Source of the DNA: Hypsibius dujardini
Lineage: Eukaryota > Tardigrada > Eutardigrada > Parachela > Hypsibiidae
Direction of reading: 5' to 3'
DNA length: 64,000 bases
Assembly (NCBI GenBank): GCA_001579985.1
Contig: LRSR01004961.1
Coordinates: forward strand, 1-64,000
How positions within the stretch are numbered: position 1 is the stretch's first letter; each line of letters starts with the position of its first letter. Below the pieces are notes generated by a model. The model saw only the letters and a list, made by a program, of their open reading frames with translations, ran no database searches and was not told where the DNA came from. This document shows, piece after piece, positions 34,801-46,820 of the stretch. A program made the position numbers and the translations under genes.

Positions 34801-37800
34801 AACCGGCAATACCGACACGTTTGCCCAATACTAAAGCTCCGTTCGGAGAGACGGATGTCGCGCCAGGTAAGATTTCGATCGGTACGCCGTCCAGCTCAAT
34901 AGTAAGGGTCGATCTGTGGGTAGAAAGGAGATAAAGTTACGGCCTTGAACGGATCACGCATGGAAAGACGAGCACGGAGAAAGCAGACAGTCAGCTATTA
35001 CTTTTTGTCGACTCCAGCTGGGAGTGCATAAACGGAATTTGGATCGGCTTCCGCGGGCTCGGCCTGCATTCGTCGATTCCCGAGCACAGCTTTGCCTGCT
35101 TCTGGCTCAGCAGAAATACCAGTGGTCGCTTCCACCGCAGTCAAATCGGCCTCACTAGCGGCAACCGTTTCATTCTGGCTGCTGGCTGTAACTTCCGCTG
35201 GAACGGCATTTGTATCGGTCGCTGCCTCAACAGGATGGCCAGCCCCCTCTTCAGCAGCAACAGCAAAGGTCGGAGGTGGAACGGTTCCCACTATCTCGCT
35301 CTCGGTGGCGATCTCATTATTGCCGTCTACAACTGCCGCTTCAGCTTCTGTCGTGTCGGTTGCAGACTCAATATCTACAAAAAAACACACATTAAAACAG
35401 AGAAACTTAAAGATTTTTCACTAATTAGATCGAAACAGAAAGGGAAGGAACATTACCTTGACGTTTGACGCGACCATTTTGATCGGTCGGCCAAGTGATT
35501 CGTAGGGAATGCCACTCAGAATTAGCCAAAGCGCCGCCTATCGGTTTGAGCGTGCGGTATTGTTGACGCACACCCGATTGGTCGGGATAATTCAATTCGA
35601 GTTTTAATCCGTCCGAGACTAGAATCTAAAAAGAGAGAAAAGTTATTGGCTAATGTGGCCGACACGCTCAGACAAAGACACCATCATTACGTACAAACAA
35701 GCCTAGCTGACCCACACCATACTCACCTTAAAATCGCCAGCACCAAATTGTGTGTTCAACTCGCCGCTGATAAGATTGGCCTCCGGCGACAGGCCGCCGT
35801 TGCTGCCATTCGTGAACGAAGAATAAGGTAAGCGAAAGCTGAATTTGATGTCGATGTGTTGTGAGCGATCTGTTTGCGGTATAGCCGCGGATGACTCCTC
35901 CGATAAGAGTGTGATGGACAGGTCCTCTTGCTTCAGTTGGGCGCATTCCGTGCTCAAAACTTCGTTGACGCTGGGAGAGTCCGTCACACTACTGCGAGTC
36001 CGCAGAAAAGTGGAATGCCGTTCGGGGTCGATGAGTTCTTCCAGGATGTTGACGGGACCTGTGTAGATTCGACGCAGGCATCCCACGAAGAAGGTGTCAG
36101 CCGGTGAGATTCCATCACCAGCACCTCGGAAAGACGTGCCTGAAATATCAAATGACTCATTGGAACAAGCCTCGTTTTTTTACTGGTACACTAGCTAATT
36201 GTTTGCCTACCTGTATATCTGTCTGTCTGTCTGTCGGTCGGTCTGTCTATTTGTCTGTCTATCTGTTTGTCTGTCTACCAGTCTGTTTGTCTATGTGTCT
36301 GTTTTTCTGTTTGTTTGCCTAACAGTCTGTCTGTTTGTTTGTTTGTCTAGGTGTCTGTCTGTCTGTTTTTCACACAATGAAATTTTCCTGATTGTCTCAA
36401 ATTGTCTGTTCTGCTCCAGTATAATTGCATGAGGACTTACTTATTAAATCAGCAGAAGGATGGCTGCTGCCGAGTCCTCCTACCGAGATGTCCGCAGCAA
36501 AGGAATCGAATTTCCTCCCCTTGGCGAAGAGCTGTTTCTGCTCCTTGTCCAGCGTGACTTTGACGTTTGTCGTTTCCACTTCGAGTACTAGCGAATGCCA
36601 CCTGTGCCCCAAAAATGCGCCGTTACACTGTGTACACTGTAGACCTCTCAATCAAAAGAGTCACGCCTAATATACGCCATTTTTATGGTCCATAAAAGTA
36701 AAACGGTCTCCCCACTCCACACACACTACAACTCACGCTCCATCTACGACGTCCGTTTCAGTGAGTACTTCAAGCTGGGATTGTCCTCCTCCTTCGCCGC
36801 CAGGGTAACTGAGGGCGACATGCAAATATTTGCCCCGGGCGATGAAGACCGATACGGTGGCGACAGGCTGTTGCCGGTTGGACGACGAAGAACTGCTTTC
36901 CTCGGTGATCGGGACCACTAGTAAGAGTCCATCGCTGAATTGAGTCTGTCAAGTGACAAAGACAACTTAATTAATAAAAGATTGATAAATAACAAAGAGC
37001 CATTCACTCCATAAAAAATAATAATTTACAAAATTAATAAAGAATTAAATTTAAGACACTTAGTTATTAAGGACTACAATTTAAGTACCCATGAAACTAT
37101 TCCTGAACGAGAAAAAATATTCCTTTGTTCCAACTGTTTCATCGGATTGTCTTACCTTGAACTCTAGTGCAATCCTTTTAGCAGGAGCCGCTGCCTTATG
37201 AGTGACATACTGCACTCCATTCAGGCTGACGATGCTGGGCTCTGTGTGTGCGAGGGAGAGAGTGAATAATGTGCAAGTGCAAACAAATCATAAATATAAA
37301 GGGGCTGGTGGAATCTTTAGATTTTCAAATTGCGCACTCTCTGTATAAAATAATCGACAAGAGCGACGGCGGGCACTTTAATGCACTACTTCCATCTCAT
37401 TTCTTACCGTGTATGGAACAATGCGGGCCTTCAGCGGATGTTTGCGAACAATCACAGACTAATCGATCAATATAGTCGCGACATTGGCCTGCATTGCAAG
37501 GCTTTTCTGTGGTCAGACAACGGTCCTCGCAGGCAACAATGGAAGGAGACTGCCTGGTAGGAGCTCCCTCTTCCCATGTCGTCGGTTCGGTTTGCTCCTC
37601 GTCGGCCGTGGCAAATCGCACGTCGTTGAAGCAACCTTCAAAGCCGGACCCCTTCAAATCGGGAGTTTCCGCGCCTGTAGCAGGACTCAAAGCTGTTGCT
37701 TCACCTCCCAGCTGGACCAATGTGTCCTGCGACACATAAGGAACGCCGGAGGCCACCAGGATTTGACCGCGATTATTGAGATTCAGCTTGAGAGTTTTAG

Positions 37801-38333
37801 CTGTGACATCTCGGACCAGATAGACGGAATGCCATTCCCCGTCCGCCACCTCTGAAAAAGAAGAAGAACCAATCTGTCAGTCAATTAAGTGAGCCGCAAA
37901 AAAAACGTGTCAATCGGTTTTGTTTTCCCGACAAATAATGCCATTACTCCGCACAACACTCCCCACTGTGATGGTTCGCGCGACCGGCGTGTTAAATTCC
38001 AACACAGCAATCATCAAAATGCGAGTGAGTGAGTGACGTACGTTGGCTGTCTTGGAAGGTAGCGCTGCCGGGCGCAGACGTGGAGACCTCGATGGAGCCT
38101 TGGGTCACTTTGACCGACACGGCGCCATCGCTAATGTGGACGAGTTGTTCGTTGGGATTGTGTGTTTTGAACTTAAGGTGCAAATGCTGGTTGGTGCCGG
38201 TGAGCCAGGACTGCGGGTTGAACTGCAGCTGGAGGGAGTCGGTGGCATTGGATGGGAGGAAGGAGTAGGAGCGCTGATGGGAGAGCGGTGCAGTCACTAT
38301 CACCAGCAGGCAAATCCTGATAAAGGCCTCCAT
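28825..38333 (-). CDS. Axotactin/neurexin-IV (CASPR)-like single-pass cell-surface protein
   Basis: A neuronal/glial adhesion-type receptor, about 24 exons. The signal peptide is MEAFIRICLLVIVTAPLSHQ. Laminin-G repeats follow, with EGF modules between them. LamG1 is at 38333-37600 and EGF1 near 37500 (TEKPCNAGQCRDYIDRLVCD). LamG2 runs 37240-36050. LamG3 runs 35900-34750, split by an Ala/Glu-rich exon. EGF2 is near 34650 (CLQNNPCEHDSKCRAGIAGL). A CASPR-type fibrinogen-like segment (IDMDGSGPMKPVHVYCNMS ... LGTRRDLSCNCDADD) follows. LamG4 is at 33640-33150, EGF3 near 33020, LamG5 at 32700-32050, EGF4 near 31920 and LamG6 at 31770-29980. A juxtamembrane stalk precedes one TM helix (VVGVLCGIFLLAILIGLLIY near 29450). 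The tail continues RRLKRNKKNNYSPDQL and ends SSVNQDEKYA. No discoidin domain is seen, which separates it from typical CASPR and fits axotactin. Exon limits are approximate. Confidence 0.85.
29085..29270. repeat. (CAGA)n tract in axotactin-like intron
   Basis: GACAGACAGACAGACAGACC-type repeats between the TM exon and the last coding exon. Confidence 0.8.
30315..31290 (-). pseudogene. Rhodopsin-class (amine-type) GPCR remnant inside an intron
   Basis: The 1.2-kb intron at 31343-30118 of the axotactin-like gene is largely filled, on the same strand, by GPCR sequence. One frame has the end of TM1/ICL1 (FIWESRLRISFNFYLLNL), TM2 (TCGDLFVGCIAMPYFATA), TM3 with DRAWAVACP where DRY is expected, and TM4 into ECL2 (VHSDPEVCDWNS). 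TM5 (FRVTVAAQWTPIILTTLCYL) is in a second frame. TM6 and TM7 (FLVLSLLLLAVFIFWSPWLV, SGLNPFLFNAVSG) are in a third, ending at a stop at 30315. Two frameshifts (near 30870 and near 30745) and the lack of a start codon and most of TM1 make it a pseudogene, unless they are assembly errors. Sequence style is nearest to muscarinic/histamine-like receptors. NPxxY is changed to NPFLF. Confidence 0.75.
32760..32900. repeat. (CAGA)n tract in axotactin-like intron
   Basis: CAGACAGACAGACAACAAAC-type sequence between the LamG5 and EGF3 exons. Confidence 0.8.
35001..35375 (-). other. Exon encoding a 125-residue Ala/Glu/Thr-rich insert within LamG3
   Basis: The exon lies between the beta-strands EWHSLRITWPTDQNGRVKRQ and STLTIELDGVPIEILPG of one LamG fold. 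It encodes DIESATDTTEAEAAVVDGNN, then repeated Ala/Glu/Thr/Val-rich sequence. It enters in phase 1 and leaves in phase 2, so skipping it would break the frame. The insert is probably an extended loop and a candidate site for O-glycosylation. Confidence 0.7.
36195..36375. repeat. (TCTG)n tract in axotactin-like intron
   Basis: TGTCTGTCTGTCTGTCGGTC-type repeats, giving SVCL-type artefact frames on the plus strand. Confidence 0.85.
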
Positions 38334-41300
38334 TGTCGATGGAGGGAGGATGGAGGAAAGAGGTTCCGTCAGTCAGTGCATCTGGAACAATAAGATGGGA
38401 AATAAGAATGAGTGAGACGGGTGGGCGACGAGACGGAATACCGGAAACGGTTGTGTGTGTCGTATAGGGCAAAGCACTTTTTAACGACGGCCTGTATTAA
38501 ATTCCGTTCTCCAAATCTCCGCCCCGGCAGACCAGACCAGACCACGTACGACAAACGATACGTGTTACGCAGACCGCTTGAGGGGACCAACCAGCCAGAC
38601 TATTAAAATCCGCCGGAAAGAAAGAAAGTTCAAATGCCGAAAAGAGCTGTATACGCGATGTACCTGTGTATTCACGGGCCTTGCGTTTCTTATCTGGGAT
38701 TTTACTACTCATACAGTACCGCACACACAAGGGTGAGAAACTGATAACTTGAATTCCAGACACGGCAATGATTAACCGCGCTGACTGTATCAACTCTCCC
38801 TTTAAAACGTCCAGATAACAGGTTGAACCGCGTGCATGAGAGTCGAGGACAGCGCACTCTCAACACATCATTTCGCAAACATTCGCCGGGATAGATACCT
38901 CGCTGATAAATGACAGACGTCTTACTGTTTAATTAAGTGGTGGCCAAATTGAATGATTCATATCTCCAAGACTATATATACTTGCCATGTGAAATTTTTA
39001 ACTCATTTTTTATTATTCCAGTTAAATAATTAGTTCATACAGCAAGCAATAGGCTAAAATTTGTATATTGATGGTAACAATATCAAGTCAAATTTTAAGA
39101 ATGGGTACATGTAGTTGTTGATTCTTATAACAATCGGGCGTGGTCATGAGTAAACAAGTAATACCACCGAACTGCGAATCCATAATGTTTGCTCAACGTA
39201 TACTATAATTTGGGAATAATTTTACGATTCAAACGGTTTGCGAAGGGAATGTCATTTACGAAGCTGCACCGGTCACGAACCCAAATCGCTGCGGAAAAAG
39301 TGCGATTGTGTGACAACACCGCGACCGACGTAATTGCAGGTTCCTACAGATGTCATTTCATGTCCATCATTATACATTATTCTGCATTGGCCATGGTAAT
39401 ATCCGCAATGGCGCGTATAATTGTGCCTAAATCTCTATTTCTGCAATCTCTAGCTTAAACATCAATCCCTGAAATTCATCAATTTTTTGTAAACTACATG
39501 CATCAACCGTTTTTCCTTTCAAACGGCGCGCTCTTTCTCTACCAGCGTACACATCTGAACGTAATAAAAGGCGTCATAAAGAACAAAGATGACTGGTACA
39601 ATTATCGGCACGCCAGGTAGAGCAGGTAGTAAAGTCCGATTTTAAGTGCGCTGAAAAAAGCCAAACAGCCATTAATTTCCATGACAATTTCACAGCAGGT
39701 GACGGCACACCATACCCCCGGTTTGTACAAGAGAAAAAACATTGACGACTCGACACTTGCAACCATCCGCCCTTGACTGGCCAATTTACCGACTTCAAGC
39801 GAAACAGTGCTACATTTTTAAAATAGTCAAGAATTTCAAAATTCTACCTCACATGTTTTAATGAAAATTAAAGAAATTTTACTCTTTCATTACATCAAAA
39901 ATGAGATTAGTAAATCCTATAAACGATCACAACCATTGTGTTAGTCCATTCCTCCCATGCCGAATCTTCCGAAAAATGCTTTCCACTTGCAGGTTATTAT
40001 TCTTCCAAGCATGCCAGTGATTTACGGGCCATTCGCGAATGCGATGATGAGGTAGGCGGCATACGAGTTTGCATCATGTCTAAACTCTACACTGCTAGGC
40101 CAAGGCATCTCCCATAAAGAGCCTCCAGCGAACCTATTCCGATTCATGAACACACATAAAATTCTTTTATTGAGAATCTGTCTGCATAGGTCTTATCCAA
40201 TGAGCAGACAACAGCCTCAACGGCCAATATATCGGAAATTCTTAGCGAAGCCACTCGCCACCGGCATGAAAGACTCGATCTTTTGCTCGTAATTCCTCCC
40301 GCAGACTAATATGCCTCATACTAATAACTCATTCACAATCATAAGAAGACCGACTCGAAAACAGCGAATCATCTCCACGCCAGCCACTCAGCCGGCTCGT
40401 GCATTCACAACATTATTGGTCACGACTCCCCACCCCTTCCAATGTTTCAAACAGCAATATACATGTGTAAGTGGGACCAAACCAAATATTCCACAACCTC
40501 AACTTTGTGCACCAAATAAACAATTAAAACAATTGCTTAATCGGCAACCAAAATGGCAGTTCTTCCATTCCTTTAATTGACGAGTCTACTGCGCCAGACC
40601 CTGTAAACGTCCCTTTTGAACCTTCTATTTGCCTGCCTCTGTCTGTTTGTCTGTCTGTTTGTCTGTCTGGCTGTCCGTCTGTATGCCTGGCTGACTGTCT
40701 GTCTGTCTGTCTGCCTGTCTCTTGTCTATAAGCATGCATGTCTTTCTGTCTAAATATTTTGCGGCAGAGTTGTTGTCAGCTTACCAATTGTCGAACCGGC
40801 GAGAAATGTGCCAGCCCAAATCTAATGGTCTCTATTGGTCAGCCGAAAGCGGCAAGTCCTGGATGTAGTGACCAGCGCACCACGATGCGCGATCCTTTGC
40901 GGGTCAACAGTCCAGTTATAGGTTCATCCAGCTAATGAGGGCTGCCAAAAAGTGCCAATGATGGGGTGCGTGTGTGCAACACGAAAACATTCAATGTACA
41001 GGGCTACAAAAGATCTCTGCAGCGCTTTTCGCAGGTGATTGGGCTTGTCATTTATCGGCAAAATTGCTATAGATTTCGTCAAAGATTAAAAAAGCCAAGA
41101 CAGACGACCGCGAGACGAAGCGTGGAGGTATTTTTGATACGGAGCAGGCATAAAGCAGTGTCGTACCGGTGCACAATTCATATTTGGTGGAGATCGTACA
41201 GAGTACAGACAGTACAGTATATGCCGCTCAATTGCCGGTTTGTGAGAACGAATTGGTGGCAGCAACTTTTCGTAAACTGTTCCACCGCCGCAACCTGCAG

Positions 41301-43663
41301 GCAGCACTTGAACTTGAACTGACTTTAAACCAGGTACACTGTATAATCAATGCACCGATGTCGCATTCACTTCAACCATGCACCCATAACAAAATGGATG
41401 GATAGATAGGCAAATTAAAGGAGATAGAGAGAGAAACATACGGACAGGCACACAGACCAGAAAGCCAGCTGCAGACAGACAGACAAACAGACAGACACAG
41501 CCAGAGATGCTGGCCGTAGCTACGGGTAATACTAGGTACGAGTAGTACACTGGAAGATGACAGTAGGTGGCGCAGAGATTTCGTACTCCTATTGATTATT
41601 GACACATCAAGCAAGTATACACTAATTTGCTTTGACTCAAGCGGACAGAAACATAACTGCTGGTCAGCAAAGATTCTTTTACAAATTTTAGCGCTAAACC
41701 TAAAATAATGGTCAAATTATTCTGTAAGCTTGACCACAAGGACAAACGAAATTAATGACCATTCCGAGAGCCACGATCAATTACTGACGCCGATATTTTG
41801 GAAACGAAAGTTGCAAGTGCATTGAGCAGAAGCCGAAACAAGAACCCGGTCTTCATAATCGGTAGCACACTGGTCACCGGTGTGATCTCTGCTAAGGCAG
41901 CCGATTTAGCGCTAATGGCTCCTCTCATTACAGTAACAGAGAACACACAAACCGATCTGTCGAATAACAAGGAAAAGTCTAATGCCAAGAGCCCACAGCA
42001 GAATCTCGATTTTTGAGCTGCAGCATGTCAGCTTATGACAGTCGGCGTGAGACTGGTTTGTGTCAAACAAGATGGGTCCATCATATAATGTTGAGAAGAG
42101 ACGAGAGGTCGGTCAGGTAGGCGCCCGCGATGTGAGCACTTTAGAAAGAACTCTGATCGGGGACATCCTAACATAATGGTCAACTCGGCTTGGTGTCTTC
42201 CGCCCTCGGGAGACATTTACGAGAATGTTGTGATGGAAACAAGAGCTTCCGCTGACTGACTGGCCATATATAGAGACTATATTTCAGATTCGTTTAGTTG
42301 GGTGACTTAATCAGACCGGAATAGATATATTCCGCGTTTTGTGGTTCATAACTCTGCGTGACGCCCTCCTACCGTTAAGAAAGTTTTAAAAACAGGTCTT
42401 TGTGATAAGTTGCAATAGCGTACCGTACTAAAAGTACTTGTCTGCATGCCAGCTACAGCCCGGCTCAGGTCAAGCGAGACGACTCAAGAGAGATGCGCAA
42501 CTTGACTTTTAATTCACCCTTTCTTCTCTCACCAATCATTACTCTGCCTACCGTATCCAATGAACATTGAGGGGCTCCATCCAGCCAATAATAAAGTCCT
42601 TTTCACTCTGTTGGCCTGCGTGAAACATCCTGATTGAATCAATTCTCCAGATCTAGAGTCCAGATGTCCACCACTTGATGGATGCCGTTTCATCGGGAGA
42701 AGCTTCATTTCGTCATTATTTGTCCTGCCTGAATAACAACACAAAAACACACACTCATTAGCCTAATTTTACCTGATCAGATAAAAACTTTGTGAATAGG
42801 AAAGCCACAGGTGACAGCTCGGAGCAACGTCCGTATGATGAAGCAATCAATCCATCTTATAGGATAAGAAAAGAATGAGTAATCAAATAAAGCAATCGAT
42901 TGATACCTCAAATGGCCCACAACCTGTGCATGGATAATCTTTACACACATCAATTGCCGTAATTGACCTTTATTCAATTCCACAAATGTTTTCGCAACAA
43001 AAAAGTGACTGACGCCCCTTACCTAGTAGTACCGATATTTCTATTGATGTCTGATTCTAGCACCAAGATTTCTAATAAGATGGAGCATTTCGATGTGAAC
43101 GGCCTACGATCCAGGAGACCTGAATGGCCGTCGGCTCTAGCTGTCCTCCAGAACCATATCTGCAAATATTGTACATGCAATTCATCAAAAAGAAATTCAA
43201 ATTTTGGATCAATTAATGTGCCGGACACTGAACTGTGGACATCCAATTACAGTGCAGACAGCACATTCTTACACTGTAGACCATGATCTACTTACCGTCT
43301 CGTCGGAGTCCCTCACCCGAAACATTTCTCCCAGCCAGTCCCGAGCTTCCTTGATAATCCCCAAAACAAGCCCCACCCATTCAATTCAATTTTCGAGCGT
43401 TTTAACTAGAGGTTGTGGAGCAGAGTTTTCTGAGAAAGACCAAGACGACTTCACTGGAACAAGAATGGAAATGGCGAGTTGGGAACGCAAACAATACGTA
43501 AAACCGTACAAGCGCACGATTTGCCGTGGTGCGGCGGCGGTACGTCGCTACGAATTTGCGCTCTTGCATGGATTGATTTGTTGTGGTATTCCCCCTGTTT
43601 CTTCGCAATCCTTTCTCAGTTCTGTTTTCTCAACACATTTCGACCACATTATAGCGCTGAAAA
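38334..43663. other. Large interval without a confidently identified gene
   Basis: The first kilobase is the 5' flank of the axotactin-like gene. (TCTG)n occurs at about 40625-40725 and (CAGA)n at 41395-41500. Short protein-like segments occur near 39480-39660 (-), 41170-41330 (+), 41750-42010 (both strands) and 43020-43240 (-). None shows a recognised family or a chain of splice sites in phase. One or more fast-evolving genes may be hidden here. Confidence 0.4.
40620..40730. repeat. (TCTG)n tract
   Basis: TGTCTGTTTGTCTGTCTGTT-type tetranucleotide repeat in the gene-poor interval. Confidence 0.8.
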
Positions 43664-44501
43664 ATGGTGAAGGAGAAGCCGGACTCTACGAGATGTTACG
43701 ATACAGATGGATTTCGGAGGCGCGCTGCCTGCGTCTGCGTTAGATGTGGAATTAGTCTCGAGGTAAGAAAAGAGAAGAGCAACCACACGATTTCTTCTGA
43801 CCATTATTTTCTCCGTTCTGTCTATGCAGGTACTGCTTGTTTCGTCATCCAGATCCAGGGAGCGGTGGGTCGTGCCTGGTGGCGGCATCGAGCCAAATGA
43901 AAGTCCCAGTGAAGCTGCGCAGCGAGAAGTTCGAGAGGAGGCGGGAGTTCGTGGACAGGTTCAGCGTTTTCTCGGAGTCTTCGAGGTGAGTGAGATTGCG
44001 AGTGTCGTTTTCCGTTGCTGTTTCGGGTGTTGCGTTTCATATCTGTTTTCGTTAGAATCCGGAAAGCCGAAATCGTACTACGGTATTCCTGTTATTTGTT
44101 ACGGAAGAGCTTGACTCTTGGGATGACGTCAAAATCGGTATGGAGACTTTCTTTCTGGATTGCTCACATGATTGATTGATTGATTGGCATACGATGCAAA
44201 GGCTTATACGACCTTGTTTTTGTACTTGTCTTTTAAGCCAATTTAGGGGTCTCATTTCCCATACATTTTAGGTCGTCAGCGCAGGTGGTTTTCTGCGGAT
44301 GAAGCTCGGCAGAACCTGTCGCTTCACAAACCCCGACAGAGCCGTTACCTGGACTTCCTGGAAGAGAGTCGGCCGAGCATAGTAGCCGCCAGTAATTCGT
44401 CCATCCTATCATCCCACGGCATTAGTGCTAGTGATTTGGCCTCCAATGCTCGTGAGGATGAAAAGAGCAATAGCCTGCTCCTGCTTTCTCGACAGGAGTA
44501 G
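43664..44501 (+). CDS. Diphosphoinositol polyphosphate phosphohydrolase (Nudix, NUDT3/4 type)
   Basis: It hydrolyses the diphosphate groups of inositol pyrophosphates (PP-InsP5 and similar) and often diadenosine polyphosphates, in the cytosol. Exons 43664-43762, 43830-43985, 44056-44137 and 44272-44501 keep phase and give 188 residues plus stop. It begins MVKEKPDSTRCYDTDGFRRR with the family RAACVCVR strand, then VLLVSSSRSRERWVVPGGGI. The Nudix box GGGIEPNESPSEAAQREVRE continues EAGV, with the REVREEAG catalytic glutamates present. NRTTVFLLFVTEELDSWDDV, RRWFSADEARQNLSLHKPRQ and SRYLDFLEE follow, in the order of human NUDT3/4. The Ser-rich C-terminal tail is lineage-specific. It converges on the syntaxin gene, about 380 bp away. 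Confidence 0.93.
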
Positions 44502-44882
44502 ATGTGGTGCTTTGCTTGTTCTCCTTCCGTTTGTGCCTTTAGTGATTTAAGAGAATCGGTGTCTTTGGACTTTAACAGCACAAACAGGGAAGGGAACCGT
44601 CCGCTGTTACTAGTACTTGGCCAGCCGTAGCCATTGTTATTGTTTTTATTGTGTTAGTACAATGAAAAAATTTCAGTATGGGCGGTGGCCGGAGCCTCCG
44701 ATCATTGTCCGGGTGTTATCTATCTGGAATCCACATCTCATTATTTCACATCCACATTATTGAACTCATTTTTTATCATGTATTTATTTAATTAGCCTTT
44801 GAAAAAGTATAAGCAGTATTTTAGATCATTCTGAGGATTGTTGGGATGTGTAGGTAAAATAAGATATCGAATCCGTACCGAT

Positions 44883-44975
44883 CTAACGGGCCGAAAAGTA
44901 GGCGCTCAAAAGGATTGCAAAGACAATGACAAATGCAATTACCACCAGCAGAATGGTCTTTTTCCTTGATTTTGT
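44883..44975 (-). other. Syntaxin anchor exon B
   Basis: Begins after an acceptor (TTCTGCTTCAG). It reads TKSRKKTILLVVIAFVIVFA and ILLSAYFSAR, then stop. It uses the same phase as exon A, so it can replace it as the terminal exon. Confidence 0.85.
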
Positions 44976-46820
44976 CTGAAGCAGAAAATGAGAGGCAGGT
45001 AGAAACTAGGTATGAGTGTTGGTTCAGAAAAAAAGAACAATCAAGCTGAGAAAAGGATGGAAAACTAAAAGAAACTTTCAAATTAAGTAGCATTAGCTGG
45101 TCATATAAAATCACACCCACCATAGAAAATGTAGTAATAACACATAAACAAAAACTATTACACTATTACACTGCCGGGAAAGGGAAATGAGCGGAATGAA
45201 GAAAATCAGCCCAATAGAGTGCGTGATCAAGATGACGGTTTGACGGAAAAGTAAATGATAAGGGCGAGAACCAAAGCGGCGACAGCCAGAACTCCGATAA
45301 TGCACACCATCTTCTTTCGCGCCTTCGTCTTTCAAAAAAACAAAAGAGAAAGCAAAGATAAATCAAAGGAAGAGCACATGTACACAGCAAAAACTCAGTC
45401 GAGGCATGCCAAGCGACAGTTTCCGCCTACCTGATAGCGGCGAGCCTCGGACAGCTGTGTAGTTCCCTGCTCAACATGAACTTGTGCACCTTCCACGTTA
45501 GCTTCAATGCTGTCTACAAACGAATACACAAAAACACATCAAGATAAGCTCACCGCATCGTCATCCAAAAAGCAAAACTCGGGCTGAAACGCACCAATTA
45601 TCTCCCCTTGCTCATGCACCAAAACGGCAAGATCCTTGAAAATCTGATTGACATCCCCAATGTCAGCCTAAATACCAAAAAGAGTAACCCAGACGTCTTA
45701 TAAGAATGTTTTTCACCAAGAAAGCATATCGAAGGACCAACTAACCTCAAGACGCCTGATTGCCTCCTCTCGTTCCCGAAGTGCCTGTATGTCCACGTCA
45801 TCTTCAACTTGCAGTACGGTCTGATTTTGCATATACCTAGACAGCATGACAATTTTGACAAGGCTATCAGCGAGTAAAACTATCTGTGTTTCCGTTTGAA
45901 GAATTTGGCATACGGTGGTGGCGGTGCTCGTCCTGCCTGTGAGCCATCTTCGAACGGATTCTATTTCGCAAAAAGCAATAAACAAGTCCATTATAGCTCC
46001 ATCCAGAAACGAGTTAATTAATGCATTTGAGGTCAAGTAAAGAACCATACCCATTCGGTCTGCGCATTGTTTGACGATTGTGCGCGAGCTCTGACGACAC
46101 TTTCTCGCTCCTTTTGTGCGGCCAGTCTTTGTGCCTTCTGAAAGCGATCGAGGGCGTCGCTGAATTGTCGGACCAAATTCTCCTTGAGGAGCTTCTGTTG
46201 GCGCTGATCAGTCTGCTGATAAGTGGGAGGGAGGTTGCCCATCTCCTTGATCATCTCTCCCGTCTGCTTGGCCATGTCATGGACGCCATGCGTCAATGTG
46301 TGACTGCAAAAACACAAACAAACTTTTCACTCATCCTAATAAAGTTAAGCACAGCTACTAAAGCGCCGTCAAACATGACATAAACAGTCGACTCGAATCG
46401 AGAGTATGGTCTCAATTTGCAAGCAACCGACCAATCAGTCGGTCAAGCTAACAGCAGAACACACAATCAATCAAGCACAAAAACAAGTTTAATCCACTAT
46501 TCCAGCAATCGTCATATTCATAAATAATAAGCATTGAGAACGACGCATTTGTTTACTGTTACTAATAAGGGAGGGTGGTCTTGCAGAGAAGGAAGAAAGG
46601 TCCTTACAGTCTTTCCCGAAGATCAGTTGAGTCAGATGGTGTCCCAATCTGTCTGACCATACGTTCGACGTCACTGACTGAATAATGAAACACCATGATA
46701 CAAGTCTCACATGATGGCATCTGGTAAGGAGTGTTATCAAAAGAGAAAAGGAAGTTTACTTTGTGAGGACATCCTCTGGATGTTGGATCCGACATTTTGA
46801 GCCAACTTCCCGAATTCCAT
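44883..46820 (-). CDS. Syntaxin-7/12-type endosomal Qa-SNARE with two alternative anchor exons
   Basis: This endosomal/lysosomal t-SNARE drives membrane fusion. Exons (descending) 46820-46760, 46677-46608, 46303-46051, 45960-45914, 45836-45746, 45667-45595 and 45513-45431 keep phase up to the anchor. Either 45328-45227 (exon A) or 44975-44883 (exon B) can complete the protein, giving 259 or 256 residues. It starts MEFGKLAQNVGSNIQRMSSQ and has the syntaxin-7-like Habc helices (RMVRQIGTPSDSTDLRE, LVRQFSDALDRFQKAQRLAA). The SNARE motif includes LREREEAIRRLEADIGDVNQ (Qa glutamine layer in DVNQIFKDL) and DSIEANVEGAQVHVEQGTTQ. Each anchor exon starts TK(A/S)RKK, has one hydrophobic helix and ends in its own stop. 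The start ATG at 46820 is inferred from family alignment. Confidence 0.92.
45227..45328 (-). other. Syntaxin anchor exon A
   Basis: Begins after an acceptor (TTTTTTTGAAAG). It reads TKARKKMVCIIGVLAVAALV and LALIIYFSVKPSS, then stop. It is in phase with the SNARE exon at 45431. Confidence 0.85.

Noticed and set aside
39480-39800. Minus-strand hydrophobic segments resembling a small membrane protein (LKIGLYYLLYLA)
   Set aside because: Membrane-like stretches fall in different frames without splice sites between them; not enough to call a gene.
41752-42016. Overlapping open frames on both strands, each with a plausible hydrophobic start
   Set aside because: The two strands are open over the same 200 bp, and neither shows a family match or flanking splice signals in phase.
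42529-43246. Short minus-strand frames near 42.6 and 43.1 kb
   Set aside because: No conserved motif and no exon chain; possibly parts of an unrecognised gene but unsupported.
43204-43743. 179-residue plus-strand frame upstream of the Nudix gene
   Set aside because: It overlaps the Nudix first exon in another frame and has no family similarity; a shadow of the real gene and its 5' flank.
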